A stretch of DNA of 64,000 nt from Microbotryomycetes sp. JL201 (GCA_033819885.1 JAQYUZ010000024.1:1-64000), one strand, 5' to 3'; counted from the stretch's first letter, positions 32,457-44,359 are shown. Notes: generated by a model not told the origin, from the letters alone. Program-made: numbers and translations.

Positions 32457-33466
32457 TTACAACAATTGATCACAAACAATCTCGTTCTCGCTCAATTCGT
32501 CAAACAAAGCGTGTCGGACGCCGATCCAAACGCGTTTGACAATGTCGAGTCTCGGCAGCAATTCCTGAAAGCAATTCATAAGCCCAATGATCGTCCCGAA
32601 GCGGATACGAAACTCTCCTTACCGGAAACGCAATTTTGAGTTTGATTGGCGTCGTCGTCGGACCGTCCCTGAGGTCAATACCTCGTTGTCGTGCTTCATC
32701 GACGACGATGACGAGGTAATATACAACTTGCCATCGCCAGATTGCCTCGTTGATGATCACGTCCGAGATGCACGGTACGGACAGGAACGACCTTGACGTT
32801 GAAAGCTTGATTGTTTTAAACTCGGGTTCGAACGATGTGTTCCGTTCGGTCGAGTTTGTACCGACCACAGTTGGTTGAGGCATACGTTTTGCTTTGATGG
32901 GCAGGACGATGCCTCGTGTCGTGCACAATTGGACGCCAAGACCTCGTGTAACGAGAATTGACTCTGGCCAAAAGTCGTAACAGTCAGCTCGACGTCTACT
33001 CGAGTGTTCTGATGGAGAGTGCAGACAAGCTTGTACCACGTTCATGACGTTCATGGACGTGTAATGCTTCTGTCGTATTTCGCGGAGGACCGGAATCGAG
33101 CACGCCGGTAGCCTTTACACGATAGCAGACGACGTACCATACAGCACAGTCGATGTACGAGCTCGTATGTACGCTATCGCAATGGTTGCCGCGATCCAAC
33201 GAGGCCAATACGATCGCTGCAACTTTGTCAAGCCCGTCCAAGCATCAGTGCGCGCCCTATGCCTGCAGACTGAACCTCACCTGTACCACGTCAGCTTGTG
33301 ACGGGATCGTCGGCCATGTCGTGAGGGCGCACATGGCAATAAGGACGAGCACGAGCGCGTCGACGACGACGGCAGCGCGAGGCGACACGCGTGTGTTGTA
33401 CACAGTGAACGATGTCGCCGTCGACCCATGTCGATCGATCGTCAATTGACTAGCGCGCGCCTTCAT
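32457..33466 (-). CDS. GPI15: GPI-GlcNAc transferase subunit Gpi15/PIG-H
   Basis: Minus-strand exons 33466-33281, 33216-33121, 33069-32623 and 32564-32457 give 278 residues. Two membrane segments near the N-terminus (about 30-52 and 63-78) are followed by the PIG-H domain: ESILVTRGLGVQL, a variable loop, SDVIINEAIWRWQVVYYL and AFPELLPRLDIVKRVW. The subunit takes part in the first step of GPI-anchor synthesis at the ER. The second intron uses an unusual GTGTAA donor, so the few residues around that join are uncertain; the other joins are firm. The gene is tail to tail with the TBC gene, with only 14 bp between stop codons, so the two 3' UTRs must overlap. Confidence 0.88.
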
Positions 33467-34654
33467 CGTAACGATTGCCAAGGCGCCATGGCGGGAACGA
33501 AAGAAGCTAGCACGTGACTTTCTCGGGCTGCAATTTACACTACAAATCTTGGTAAGTGAGATATCTGGACCAGAGGCACTTACAAGGCGCGGCGGTGACT
33601 GCAGCTCGTTGAATGCATTGTATATCCCACGCAAAAGCTCACAGTGCCAAACGGATGTGGCGGGGACAAGCACATCCTTCGCCTAAGATCGGCCAGCTTT
33701 CTGCTTTCTGGAATGTCGGAATCAGAGAGCGACGTGATTATTTTCAGAAAATCCTTCCTTGTCCCGTCTGAAGGTGCCGGGTCACGGTAGAGTGGCCAAC
33801 GTCAGTTGCCCCTGTGAGGCTTTCAATGCGTCGTCAGAATCGACGTTGCGAATTTCAGAAACAGTCCTATAGCTTGTTCACATTCGTGAAAGACCTCGAT
33901 TGTGCTCGCACTGTCGATTCAACAGCGTTCACACTGTCGAAATTACGGCAATTCTTGAAATGACGGATTACCTGCGGCTCTTCCCAGGTGAACAATCCCG
34001 CGGGAAAAGACGACACCAAGATTGGACGGGATGCAGGACTGCACTTGGACCTATCGAAAGGCGTCGTTGGTTGTAATCGACGGACTCTACGCGGCCAAGT
34101 GAAGCACTCAGCCCCATTAAATGTACTGAGCGACTCAATTACATTGTCCCCTAATGAGCATTTATTCCTGCCCAACAACGATTTCTCGAATCGTCTTCAA
34201 GACTCGACCAAAGACGGGATCTGGGGACTTCCACATCAAGGCAAGCGAGCTGCTCATTATCGCAAGGTCGAGGGGTTGCCGCGGATCCCTGACAGGAGTC
34301 GTTTCATGCATGCCCATCCACAAGATCTGATCCTACTTTTCATGCGAGCACGCTAGACTCTGGCATCAGTCGCCATGTATGAGCTCTGACGGAAGGCTTA
34401 TTGCGAGCCTGACAGTTCACCAATCAAAGCCTCATGCGAAATTCAATTGCCAGATAAGCCCGTTAGATGGTGGCTGGCGACGCCATTTCAGATTGATGAC
34501 GTCAAAGATACAGTTCTCAACGACTTACTGTCAAGAGCTGTGAAATTCGATCGTTGAGCTCTCTAGAAGGCAGTGAGTACGTAGAACACGGTAGAGAAGG
34601 GCAAAATCAGATGCAAGTCCTGATGATAAGTTTCTGCTGTTGTACAATTTTTAC
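33467..34654. other. Gene-poor tract
   Basis: About 1.2 kb between the GPI15 start and the Gfo/Idh stop. It has a lower GC content than the exons and many stops in all frames. The longest frame (33988-34356, plus) shows no family resemblance and no splice-linked extension. The part next to 33467 should hold the GPI15 promoter. I see no tRNA, inverted repeat or mobile-element end. Confidence 0.5.
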
Positions 34655-36180
34655 TCAAATATCCCAAAGATCCTGACCCTCCAGCTCCTTCAGATCAACC
34701 TTGACACTGTCGTTATCGCCACTTTTGAGCGCCGCTTCGATAATGGCCAAATCTCGCAATGTCGCTCTCGGTCCGCTCCTCTGCTGCACCATCGTCCAGC
34801 TCTCACTATCGATGCCTTCAGTCAGCGCCTCCGAGAACGCCTCAAACTCTTGGTTGACCGCAGGGAACGGCGCCTCCACAGTGATCTCGTTCGGTCTCTG
34901 TCCGGGATTTGCATGCTCAACCCCGTCCGGCAGCGTTTGAATCGTAATCTGTCCCCGGAAACTAGCTTCGAGGATGCCTCTCGTGCCTCTGACCGTGTAC
35001 ATGGCTTTGCTCGTACCGGGAATGCCGACACTCAACGTCATCGTGCCTTTCAAAGTAGGCTCGCTCGTCTCGAACAGGGCGTTACACGTATCGACTGGCG
35101 GCAAATGCTCCGATACGAGCGCCGTCGTGGCAGTGACGTGGGTGATCGGGTGAGGCAGAATGTGTCTCAGGCCGGCTGTGAAATGCACGCCGCCATCAAG
35201 AATGAAACCACCTTGGTGTTCTGGGTTCGTGCGCCATGAAGTAGCGTGGTACTGCGATTGCGCTGGAATGTAGTGAAACGACGTGAAATCAAACGACAAT
35301 GGCGTGCCGATTTTGCCGGCTGCGATCAAATCGCGAGCCTTGTTGAGCAGCGGGGAGTAGGGAAATTGCTCGGCAACAATCCTATTGCGATGGGCAGATA
35401 TGATGTGAGTAGGACAAGGGAAGAAGAGGGGGGGGGACGAAAACAGACGAGCCGACTGACCATGTCAAACCTTTCGGCTTGTACTCGCTTTCATACATCT
35501 GAATGAGCTCACGTGCGGCGCCGACAGTCGGCGCGACAGGTTTCTCGCTGATAACATTCTTGCCTGCCTGCCACGCGCGCTTGATGATTGCTGGCTGGAC
35601 CATGATCGGCAGCGCAAGGATGACAGTCTTGACATCGTCCCGTTTCAACAGAGCGTCAAGACCTCCGTTCGTGCCTGGGTTGTCGGCGTACAAGTCAATG
35701 CCAGCAGCGAGTTTCGGGTATTGTTTGGCGGCATCTGCGAGTTCCTGGGCGCTCTGCTGCGATCGCGAATAGACAGCGAGCAACTTGAAGCCATCAGCGG
35801 CGACGATTGCGGGCAAATGCTGTACAGCAGGGAATATGTATCAGATTCATTTGCTGCTTGCGCTGGCTTGCTTGCAACTCCGCCAATCCCGTATCCCACT
35901 CGGCTGCCAAGGAGTGGGGAAATGGAAGCACTGTAGAGCGCGCTGCGGCCCATGACCTCTTCAGCCTCTGAGAGGTCTATGTGCTCATGTACACCCTCTA
36001 TTCCATCGTACTAGTTGCGCCCGAGGTCAGACGAGCAGAGCTGAGCCGTCGAGGATCCGGAATCGACGAATGGCCTTGCACTTGGATGTGCCTGGCGCAT
36101 GACAGGTCGAGCATGCTCACACTTGTTTTGGCAAAGATGCCTGCGCCGAGGAGGGCGACTCCGTGCAGCTCGGAGCTCAT
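34655..36180 (-). CDS. Gfo/Idh/MocA-family NAD(P)-dependent oxidoreductase
   Basis: Minus-strand exons 36180-36121, 35819-35461 and 35381-34655 give 381 residues. The Rossmann motif GAGIFAKTSHLPAI, VKTVILALPIMVQPAI and the conserved NVISEKPVAP (catalytic-site lysine) are in the N-terminal domain. The C-terminal domain holds FILDGGVHFTAGLRHIL, with the Asp and His expected in the active site. Family members act on sugars, inositols or dihydrodiols; the substrate cannot be called. Intron 1 is 295 nt, four to six times the local norm, but the join TS-HLP matches the family exactly. It is divergent from the glycosyltransferase gene. Confidence 0.88.
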
Positions 36181-36381
36181 TGTTGCGGCAACAAGTAGAA
36201 AGGGCCGCGCGCGCGTTCGCCCCGAGCAATGACGTCGTCAACACCCGCACAAGCTTGCTGATCCGTTCACACGAGACGACGTCGAATTACGACCTTTCTC
36301 TCGTCCGTAATCCACCGACGGTCGTACACGAGTAATCTATCAGCAGACCGCCGAGCGCGCCTCGACGCGTCGCTGAGCACC
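36181..36381. promoter_or_regulatory. Divergent promoter, Gfo/Idh oxidoreductase / glycosyltransferase
   Basis: A 201-bp spacer between two divergent start codons. Both genes concern sugars, which could mean joint control, but I see no defined site. Confidence 0.5.
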
Positions 36382-37901
36382 ATGGCACCGTGGACAGACG
36401 GCATCCCGAAGCTGTCGACATCCCGAGCACAAAAGAGTCAAAATACTTTGGCCTGGATGGTGCGTGGACATGCTCGTTCGACTCACGGGCGTATGCTCCG
36501 TCGAGGCTGTAGCAAGGAATCACAAACTGCGCGGTCCGTGCCGACGTACCTTTCTTTTGTACAGTATCGTCCCCGAAGACGTCTTGTTGCTTTTCTAGCG
36601 CTGAGTGCGCTCGCTCTGTGGCTGTTTGTGCGACCGAATCCTGCAACACCCTTCGAACATCAGATGGGTCCGCCGCAGGGCAACACGACATGGTCGCCTA
36701 CGGTGAATCAGCAAGTGCCACCGTACGTTCACTACGTGTTTGGCCTGTCGCCCGATTTTGGTGGCAAACCGTTCTCGTTCATTCACTTTGTATGCGTCAT
36801 GTCGGCATTGCGTAAGATCAAACCACACAAAATATACATGCACCACGTGCACGAACCAAGAGGTTTCTACTGGAACGAGATCAAAAAGGCTATCGAGGAC
36901 AGTACGACTACCGAGCTTGTGCTCATCAAACAACGAGACGTGACACATATCTATGGTAACCCCGTCGAGCATTATGCCCACAAGGCTGATGTGCTCAGAC
37001 TTGAGGCTTTGCGAAACTATGGGGGCATATACTTAGACATTGACGTGCTCGTTCTCAAAGGTACATCCCGCGAGCAGGCAGCACACAGACGATTTTCACT
37101 GACCCGAAACACACACAGATCTCGGCCCGTTATACAGACATGCTACAGTCATGGCTATGGAGTCCCAACCCGATACAAACCCAACGCTGCCTCCGTCCGG
37201 CTTGTGCAATGCCGTCATTCTAAGTCGGCCTTACAGTCCCTTCATTTGTGAGTCGGCGACCCCCGCGACATGCACATATCATATGGCTGATTTTTCGCAC
37301 CAGCGCGGTGGATGGAGACGTATCGGTCGTTCAGTAAAGAAAAGTGGGCCACGCACAGCGTCACGACACCTTGGGTGCGTTCAACCGTGCGACCCATGTC
37401 GTTCCGTTTTGCGTCAAGGCTCACCAATGTCGTGTGTGCGCGCCCGTGCAGGACCTCGCACGTGCTTACCCGAGCGAAGTGACCGTCTTGAACAAGTTTG
37501 CGTTCTTTTGGCCAATCTGGTCAGTTCCGAAATGCGGCCGCGCGAACCTCGAAATCGCGGTTTGACTTTTTGCTGTCCATGCGTTCCTTGCCAGGCATGA
37601 CGATCACCTACGTCTCGTTCACCGCTCGCTGTCGTACCCGTTCCACTCCAAACCTTCTCCTCTCGCACCGACCCGAGACAGCCAGTTCACCTATCATTTG
37701 TGGGAATCAGTAGCGTACGACAGGTACCTGTCACCATATGATCCCGATCGGATTCACGTCAGAGGTATGAAAAAAGGTGCAGAGAGGGAAGAGGACGGCG
37801 CGAGTGACGAAAACAGTTTTTCAAAAGAAGTGAGACAGTATGTAGATGAAGGAATGAGACAGAGGTGGAGAGAGGCAAAGCGTCAGGGTTTGCTGTTTTA
37901 A
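36382..37901 (+). CDS. Type II membrane glycosyltransferase with DXD motif (Gly_transf_sug family)
   Basis: Exons 36382-37060, 37119-37247, 37304-37374, 37452-37519 and 37595-37901 give 417 residues. One membrane anchor lies at about 70-86 (LVAFLALSALALWLFV). The lumenal domain has YVHYVFGL, HKADVLRLEALRNYGGIYLDIDVLVLK with the metal-binding DID, and a conserved tail around YHLWESVAYDRYLSP. This is the fold of fungal and animal alpha-1,4-type transferases and capsule enzymes; donor and acceptor are unknown. The first ATG gives about 60 cytosolic residues; internal ATGs at residues 26 and 38 would shorten them. Confidence 0.85.
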
Positions 37902-38112
37902 CAATGGTGTCGACGCAATTCTAAGCGGCAGCCGAAATCGCGAGATGCGAAACGAAAAACAGGTGGTGTCGAATTGTAGCAGGAGAACTCGACGATAAAC
38001 ACGAGGAACAAGAGAAATCACGGAAAGAAAGTATATCTGGCAAAAGAGGCATCGAAGGGTTTCGACAAAGACGAAGAAAAGTGTCTGTATGCTAACGAAG
38101 CTGGCGTCGAGA

Positions 38113-39192
38113 TTACGCAAGCATGGCCATCAAGGCGACGCCACCGACGAGGCCAGCGCCGACTCCCGCTGCATGTTGCCGTGTTGCGCCAGAAAACACG
38201 TTGGCCGACTTTGTTTGTGTAGGGAAGCCGACACCCGTGTCGAGCGACGATACAGTGACGACAGATGGCCTCGGCGAGTAACTCGATGAAGAGGACGAGC
38301 CCGATGAAGAAGCAGAAGTCGCTGCGGAAGTTGTTGTTGATGAGCTCGTTGTTGTTGTCGATGACGTAGTGCTCGTCGTCGTCGTTGTTGTGGTCAAAGA
38401 CGTGCGAGTACTAGTGCTAGTGGCCGTGCCAGTGGACACTTGAACGGCTGTGTCGCAGTACGTGCCGAGATCTGAGGAAGCGTTCGTAAAGCGGTCGGCG
38501 CGTAAGCGTCCGATGCAAAGAGTCAGCCCATGGTCTGCTATGTTAAGCGGTGGCCGAGCTGGCCAGTGGCACAAACTGACCGGTCAAAGCTGTTGAGGGC
38601 ACCGCGGCTTGTGTATCGTCGTCTGCCGTCAGCTCTGTCGTCATGCAATTGAAGCATGCCGTTGCGGCGTTGATGTGCGTAGCCGAGCACACGCACGTTT
38701 CAAAAGTGGCGACGGCGGCAACGGGGCAGGCCTGCGGTGGAGCAGAGGCCCGCGCATCAGAATGGCATGGAATAAGGGATGGATGTACCTGTGGCTTGAT
38801 ACTGACCGAGAATGCTGCCTGCCACGGCGTGCAGAGGCTGACACAAGCGACGGGAATGATCAACGACACCGCGTCCAAGTCGTTGCGGATAGTCGTTGCC
38901 GTCTGAGCCCATGCTGTACACGTGTTTGTGTGCATTTGGATTGACAAGTCGTGGCAAAGAGGAGCACAACGGCGAAGCGAGGCGTGGGCGAGGCGGTGAG
39001 GAACAAAGCGAGCGCGTTTACGGAGGCGACGCACGGCACAGGCAGCGGACAGGATGTGCAGCAAGGTGCGTCAGTTTTTCGCATTGACTTGGTCTCGGAT
39101 GCGGCTCTTGAGAGGGCACGTGCGCGGCATGACTGACCTTGGCGCGCAAGGCAAAGCGCGACCACTAAACTCGCTACCACACTGCGGGACAT
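38113..39192 (-). CDS. Secreted Ser/Thr-rich GPI-anchored wall protein, Cys-rich N-terminal domain
   Basis: Minus-strand exons 39192-39138, 38913-38807, 38731-38581 and 38534-38113 give 244 residues. A signal peptide (cut expected after LCLARQAWA) precedes a small Cys-rich domain (CVSLC, CPVAAVATFETCVC, ACFNC). A long Ser/Thr run of the O-mannosylated stalk type follows, then a hydrophobic C-terminus (GLVGGVALMAMLA) suited to GPI attachment. The Cys pattern does not match CFEM exactly. The first intron is 224 nt and contains no AG between a CTGAC branch site and the acceptor about 150 nt later. Confidence 0.75.
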
Positions 39193-39514
39193 TGTCACGA
39201 CACACGGCACTGTAGTCAAATGCGGTTTGCTTCAATTTTGCCGAGTGCACGGGGTCGACGCTGTGTGTCCGAGATCAGGCGTGATCACGAGCGACGCGTG
39301 CGCGCGTGTGTTTTCAAAACGATCGCCGAAATCGAGATATCTGTGCAAGCATCTCAATAGACTTTTGGAGCAACAGTTTGATCATGCAACTCTAGTCGGA
39401 CAATGAGACAATTTCAAGAGGTGATCGTGCTGCGGAAAGCGATAGCACGGACAGCTGGCACGGCCTTTTCATTCTTCAACGTACGCGCACCTACACGAAA
39501 CGCACACGCATATC
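39193..39514. promoter_or_regulatory. Divergent promoter, GPI wall protein / nucleoside hydrolase
   Basis: A 322-bp head-to-head spacer, A/T-richer near its middle. No site can be named with confidence. Confidence 0.5.
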
Positions 39515-40705
39515 ATGTCTGGTCCAATGCGCGTCGTGATCGATTGCGACCCGGGTGTGGATGATGTACTGGCGATTCTGCTTGCGTTGAGCTCGCCCGA
39601 GCTCATCGTCGTCGCCATCGCCCCGACACATGGCAACACGACGCTCGAGTGCGCTTACTCGAACCTGATCAAGCTCTTGCACGCGCTCGACCAGCACTTG
39701 GCCCAATATCCGGATCAAGTCACGCGATGGCCGAGCTTGGACCCCAATTGGCGCCACTCGCACGGACACGGGCCCATTCAAGTGTACACGGGCAGCGCAG
39801 GGCCTTTCGATGGGACGCCGATCACTGCCGCATACTTTCATGGTCTCGACGGCCTTGCAGACGTCCACACGCGACATCCGAGCTTGACACCGTCACCTCA
39901 CTACCGCTCGACGCTGTTTCAAGAGCAGTCAGAGCCGGCGCACCAAGCACTCGCGCGGCACGTTGACGACAATCCGCCCCAATCGATCGCTTGGGTCGCG
40001 ATCGGCCCATTGACGACACTGGCGCATATGCACAAGCGTAACGCTCAAACTTTGCCACGACTGCATCGTATCTTTGTCATGGGCGGCGCTTTGGACGTTC
40101 CCGGCAACACGCTACCAAGCAGCGAGTTCAACTTTGCAGCCGACCCATATGCAGCCGCTTTCGTCCTGTCCTCTGGCCTGACAAACTTGTACCTGCTGCC
40201 GCTCGACGTCACAACATCGTTGACAATCTCGTTTGACGATTACAAACGACTCGTCGACCCCGAGCTCGAAGGCTCCCACAAACCAAGTTGTCCAGAAGGC
40301 AAGACGCCTCTTGTCCACTTTACGACTGCCTTTCTCGAAAAGACGATCGAGGTTATCCGCAAATTTGGAGGAGAGGCCATGGAGATGCATGATCCTTCTT
40401 GCGTCTGGGCATTGATCGACTGCGCATTGAGTGATCAACTCGGCAAGGGTTGGAACTGGCAGTGGCGCGAGTTTGAAGTCGAGACGACCGGTGCTTGGAC
40501 AAGAGGCATGCTCGTCGTGGACAGACGAGCGTCTGCATCTTCAGAAAACAAGACAAAGAACAGAGCGATGGCCGTAGAGGATGTCGAGGCGAGAGAGACC
40601 AATGTAAAACACTCGACGGGCGCCAGAGTCGTCGTAGCAACCCCAGGCGAGCACGTCTTGTCAAAGTTGTTGTTTGACAAGATTTGGAACTGCACATTAG
40701 ATTGA
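39515..40705 (+). CDS. Inosine-uridine nucleoside hydrolase (IUNH/Urh1 family)
   Basis: A single exon of 396 residues, unusual in this intron-rich window. The calcium-binding signature DCDPGVDD lies at residues 10-17, followed by APTHGNTTLE, PIQVYTGSAGPF, WVAIGPLTTLAHM, FVMGGALDVPGN and SSEFNFAADPYAA, and a late Asp in HDPSCVWALIDC. It hydrolyses ribonucleosides to base and ribose in salvage. A charged stretch at about 340-365 (SASSENKTKNRAMAVED) is an insertion compared with bacterial enzymes. Its stop is 69 bp from that of the permease on the other strand. Confidence 0.93.
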   Translation: MSGPMRVVIDCDPGVDDVLAILLALSSPELIVVAIAPTHGNTTLECAYSNLIKLLHALDQHLAQYPDQVTRWPSLDPNWRHSHGHGPIQVYTGSAGPFDGTPITAAYFHGLDGLADVHTRHPSLTPSPHYRSTLFQEQSEPAHQALARHVDDNPPQSIAWVAIGPLTTLAHMHKRNAQTLPRLHRIFVMGGALDVPGNTLPSSEFNFAADPYAAAFVLSSGLTNLYLLPLDVTTSLTISFDDYKRLVDPELEGSHKPSCPEGKTPLVHFTTAFLEKTIEVIRKFGGEAMEMHDPSCVWALIDCALSDQLGKGWNWQWREFEVETTGAWTRGMLVVDRRASASSENKTKNRAMAVEDVEARETNVKHSTGARVVVATPGEHVLSKLLFDKIWNCTLD

Positions 40706-40774
40706 ACTGTTGATAGAAATGGCAACATGCTATTATACACGTGATATGGAAGAGACGGCAAATTCTTTCAACCG

Positions 40775-42535
40775 TTATGCGATCCAACTGTACATTCGCC
40801 ACAGCACGCCAAACTTGCCATGCTCGCGGCGCTCGATTCGTTCATTGTCCATCAAGTCTGCTGGCGTGTCGACGTACCGATGCGAATCGAGGTCGACTTG
40901 GTGCAGCGGGGCAGTCTTGGATCGTTTGATGGCCCACCAGACAACGTACAGCAGTGCAAAGACGGGAAGCTCGACGTAATTGGCAAAAAAGCTCTCCGTG
41001 TCCCAAGGTGCGAAAGCTGACCAACCTTGGACGAGAATGATGACGGTGACAGACAGGACGACGAACGGAGCTGCCCACGATGGCGCTGGGAAGCGGAGTT
41101 GAGACACCGACCGACCCTGAGCTTTCCATGCACGCCTGAATCGCCATGAAGCGAGACCGATGGTCCACCACGCCAACTGGTTGCTGACTCCGACAATGTT
41201 TTGACTCCAGGTCCAGATCTGATTGGCTGAGCCTACGTGAACACGTTGAATAGTCAGAAACAATACTACGATAACCGTGAGCAAACTTACCTGGTAAAAA
41301 GCTGGCACCGAAAAACAGCAGGGAGACTGATGACACGGCCAAGACGGCCGAATAAGGGACATTGTTCTTGTTTGTGCGGAGAAAGAGTTTCGGGGCATGA
41401 CCAGTCGTAGAGAGACCATACAAGACTCGACTGCCGGCATACAGGGCATGATTCCCAGCGCTCAGGACGCTCGTCATGATGACTGCATTCATGAACGAAC
41501 CGGCGGCTTTCGCGCCAGCTTTTTCCCAAATGATCGTGAAAGGCGATGTCGTTGTGGACTTGCTCGACAGATTGGGAAAGTCGTACGGTACATCAAACGC
41601 GATGATGATGGTCGTCAGGATGTAGAAAATGGCAATCCTCCAAAACACTCGACGGATTGTTCGCGGCACGTTGCGGGACGGATTGCGCTGCTCGCCCGCC
41701 GTGATGCCGATCGACTCTGTGCCGCCGTACGCGAAGGAAGCGGTGACAAAGAGCGACGCAAAGCCGCGGAATCCATTGACAAAACCGCCGCTCGACTGCC
41801 AGTACTTTGCGCCGATGTAACCGTTGTCGGGACCGGCACCAACATTGACTGCTATTCCGAGAAAGAAGAAGATGACGATGACGACGACTTTGAGGAGCGA
41901 CAGGGCGTATTCGAGTTCGCCGTAAGCGCGCACATGAATCATGTTGACGGCGACGAGCGCGACCCAGAACAAGAGACTTGGCAACCAATTGAGCGAGCCG
42001 TTCGGGAGCCAATAGTCCATCAAAACTTGGGCTGCCGTGAGGTCACCGGCAACAGAAACCGCGTCGTTGATCAAGTAATTGTAGCCGATGGAGAAAGAGA
42101 AGGGTTCGTTTAGGAAACGAGCCGAAAATGTCGTGAACGAGCCCGCAAGCGGATACTCCGTCGTCATCTCGCCCAGGCAGAGCATGACGAGATAGACGAT
42201 GAAGCCGACAATCGAGTAGCAAATGACCAAAGAGGCAGGTCCTCCTTTAGCCAAAGCGCGTCCAGTACTCAGAAACAGTCCTGTGCCGATTGAACCTCTG
42301 GCAATTGAAAAAGCTCAGCTTAGGGCCCCTACTTGCGTCAGAGAAACACGACCTGCACTCACCCGATGGCGATCATAGACACTTGACGGGCAGACAGAGC
42401 TCGCCTGAGGTGCTCCTCCTTGAAGCCTTGTACGCTGACGTTTGTCGTGTGCACAAACTCTGGCGCTGTCAGCTCGCCACTGCTCCGTCCGTCGAGCGCA
42501 TTGCTCTTTTCAAGGTCGACGTCTTTGTCGGACAT
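40775..42535 (-). CDS. Amino-acid permease (fungal YAT/APC superfamily)
   Basis: Minus-strand exons 42535-42363, 42297-41291 and 41232-40775 give 545 residues. About twelve membrane spans follow a hydrophilic N-terminus that ends HLRRALSARQVSMIAIGGSI; GSIGTGLFLSTG is the first-helix signature of the family. EMTTEYPLAGSF and the FAYGGTESIGITAGEQRNP block are also typical. It imports amino acids across the plasma membrane; specificity cannot be read. Both introns join conserved residues cleanly. The C-terminal tail is charged (DNERIERREHGKF). Confidence 0.93.
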
Positions 42536-43160
42536 GGTGCAGTAGTGATGTCGGTCAAGACACAAGAATTGTTGGCGTAGCACAAAAGCACAGGTGCGCC
42601 TCCGGGAGCGCTTTCGTCTTTCGCACAAAGTTTCCGCGAGCGAGCGAGGGCTAATTTTAAAGCTGGTCGATCAGTCAGCGCACGGTTGCGATGGCGTGAT
42701 TGCGCGGCACGTCCGTCGACGCTTCTCTGTCGACCGCTTTGTTGCAGATCTCGCAGCTCTTGTCCGTCTCCTCATTCTTTTGCAACTGTCCAGTCTGTAC
42801 AGCCGTTTTTGTGCAAAAAGTCACGTGACCTGGAATGCCCTATCCGTCGGTTGCGCCCGTTGCTGTTCTCAAATCTCTCCATGCGAATATTTGTGGACGC
42901 ACTCAATCGCAGCCTGTGCGTTTGCGACGCGAGAGGAAGCCCGAGCGATGCAAGTCTGCGCGCACTAGAGACTCTTGCAAATGGTGATGACAACAAAGGC
43001 GTTCAAAGGTACAATAACAATGGGTCTAGTCTAGCAGAACTAGACTGTACTTCGCCCAAACACTTTGACGTAGGGCGATGGGACACGAGGACGGAGCACT
43101 CTGGCAAGGGCACGGCACAGTTAGCGTAAACAGCCACTCTATGCCGATTGAATCGCACGT
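42536..43160. other. Intergenic tract upstream of the permease
   Basis: About 625 bp between the permease start and the stop of the RING gene, both on the minus strand. It holds the 10-bp palindrome listed separately. The plus-strand frame at 42686-43129 has an arginine- and cysteine-rich composition typical of chance reading. Confidence 0.5.
42820..42829. promoter_or_regulatory. Palindromic E-box GTCACGTGAC upstream of the permease
   Basis: A perfect 10-bp palindrome centred on CACGTG, about 285 bp upstream of the permease start. bHLH factors such as Cbf1/Cpf1 bind RTCACRTG-like sites. CACGTG occurs elsewhere in this GC-rich window, so function is not shown. Confidence 0.3.
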
Positions 43161-44359
43161 TTACCTTGCCGCATCTTCGTCTATCAAGTCCGGATCAGCA
43201 GATGACGAATGATTGCTGTCAATCTCCATGGCCAGCGACGACTCTGGCGATTGATTTGTCACGCCGGGTGAAGCTTGCACAAAGTGCTCGTCGAGCACGT
43301 CGCTGGACGTGAAAGGCTCCGCTGGTGGGGTAGGCGGTGGTTCAGGTGCAGAGTAATGCGGTTTTTTGAGGTCGCTGATGCCTCGCTCGACTAGTCGGAC
43401 AACTTCTTCCAACGCTAAAACAGATCCAGGTTTCAGATACTGTCCGAACTGACGCTGGCTATCGGAAACTTACCAAATATCCTAACTCTACCTCGCCTGA
43501 CGTCCTGACTCCTGCATTCGGGACACTCTGCTCCGTGGTACGCACCCTGCTGAGGGGACGCCTTCCATGCCAGCGCGTGCTTGACCTCCCAAGCCTTGAA
43601 GCACGGTTCACAGAATACGTGTCCGCACAAGAGTGATACGGCTTGCCCTCGAGAGAACGGCACGTAGCAGATTGGACACGTCAATGTCTCCTCCAGCAGC
43701 TCGATCAATTCGGCCTGTTTCTGATAGCGGTGCAGCAGGTCTGCGTCGCTGACCGGATGCTTGTCCATGTCTTGTCGCAACAAGCGCAGGTCCAATTCGC
43801 GCGCAGACACTTGATCTGCCAGAGAGTTTGCCCGATCTTGCGCCACAGCCAACGAGCGCTCGAGATCATCAAGAAGCTGGCTTTTGAGCCTGAGCGTGTC
43901 TTCTGCATCAAGTGCGCGCTTCTTTGCAGCTGCCAGCTCTTGTTCTAAATGTGCGCACTTCTGTCGAACGAGGGTTCTTGTTAGCCGTGCTGAGGTCATC
44001 TCCGAGGCGCGGGGACAGCGCAACCAGAGGCTGCCCGGCTGGACTGACCTTGGCGAGGCTTTGTTCCTCTTGCTCAATGTCGTCGGCATCGCTCTGAGCA
44101 GGCGCAAGTGTCGTAGCGAGGTCAGTGGCAATGTCGCCGAGCGGCCAAGAGCGAGATGATTGCTCACGTGTGCGCCGTTAAGGTCGGACAGACCCATTTC
44201 ATGAGCGAGCAAGGACTGTAATCAACCACGTATACGTGTGGATAGGGAACGTGTCGATGTGGACAAGTGTCAGGGCGCGCTTGCCGTTCGTCGAGGTTCC
44301 ATCGCCGAAGCTCGGCCGCTCACCCCACATTCCCGACCTTTTTCGCTCGAGAGCTCCAT
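43161..44359 (-). CDS. Coiled-coil RING-finger protein
   Basis: Minus-strand exons 44359-44324, 44215-44168, 44093-44049, 43960-43474 and 43414-43161 give 289 residues. Residues about 35-135 are a heptad-rich coiled coil (KKCAHLEQELAAAKKRALDA). A C3HC4 RING follows at about 155-210 (CPIC, CGHVFCEPC, CPEC) with a longer than usual loop before the last Cys pair. The tail is acidic and proline-rich. A ubiquitin ligase is likely; the partner is unknown. The first three exons are short, and their frame was set by the AHSDADDIEQEE junction; the start codon is the least certain part. It is divergent from the F-box gene. Confidence 0.75.

Noticed and set aside
33988-34356. 122-codon plus-strand frame
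   Set aside because: No motif, no splice partners, composition like the surrounding non-coding DNA.
36460-36512. Possible 53-nt intron (GTGCGT...TGTAG) early in the glycosyltransferase
   Set aside because: Its removal puts the membrane anchor and catalytic domain out of frame.
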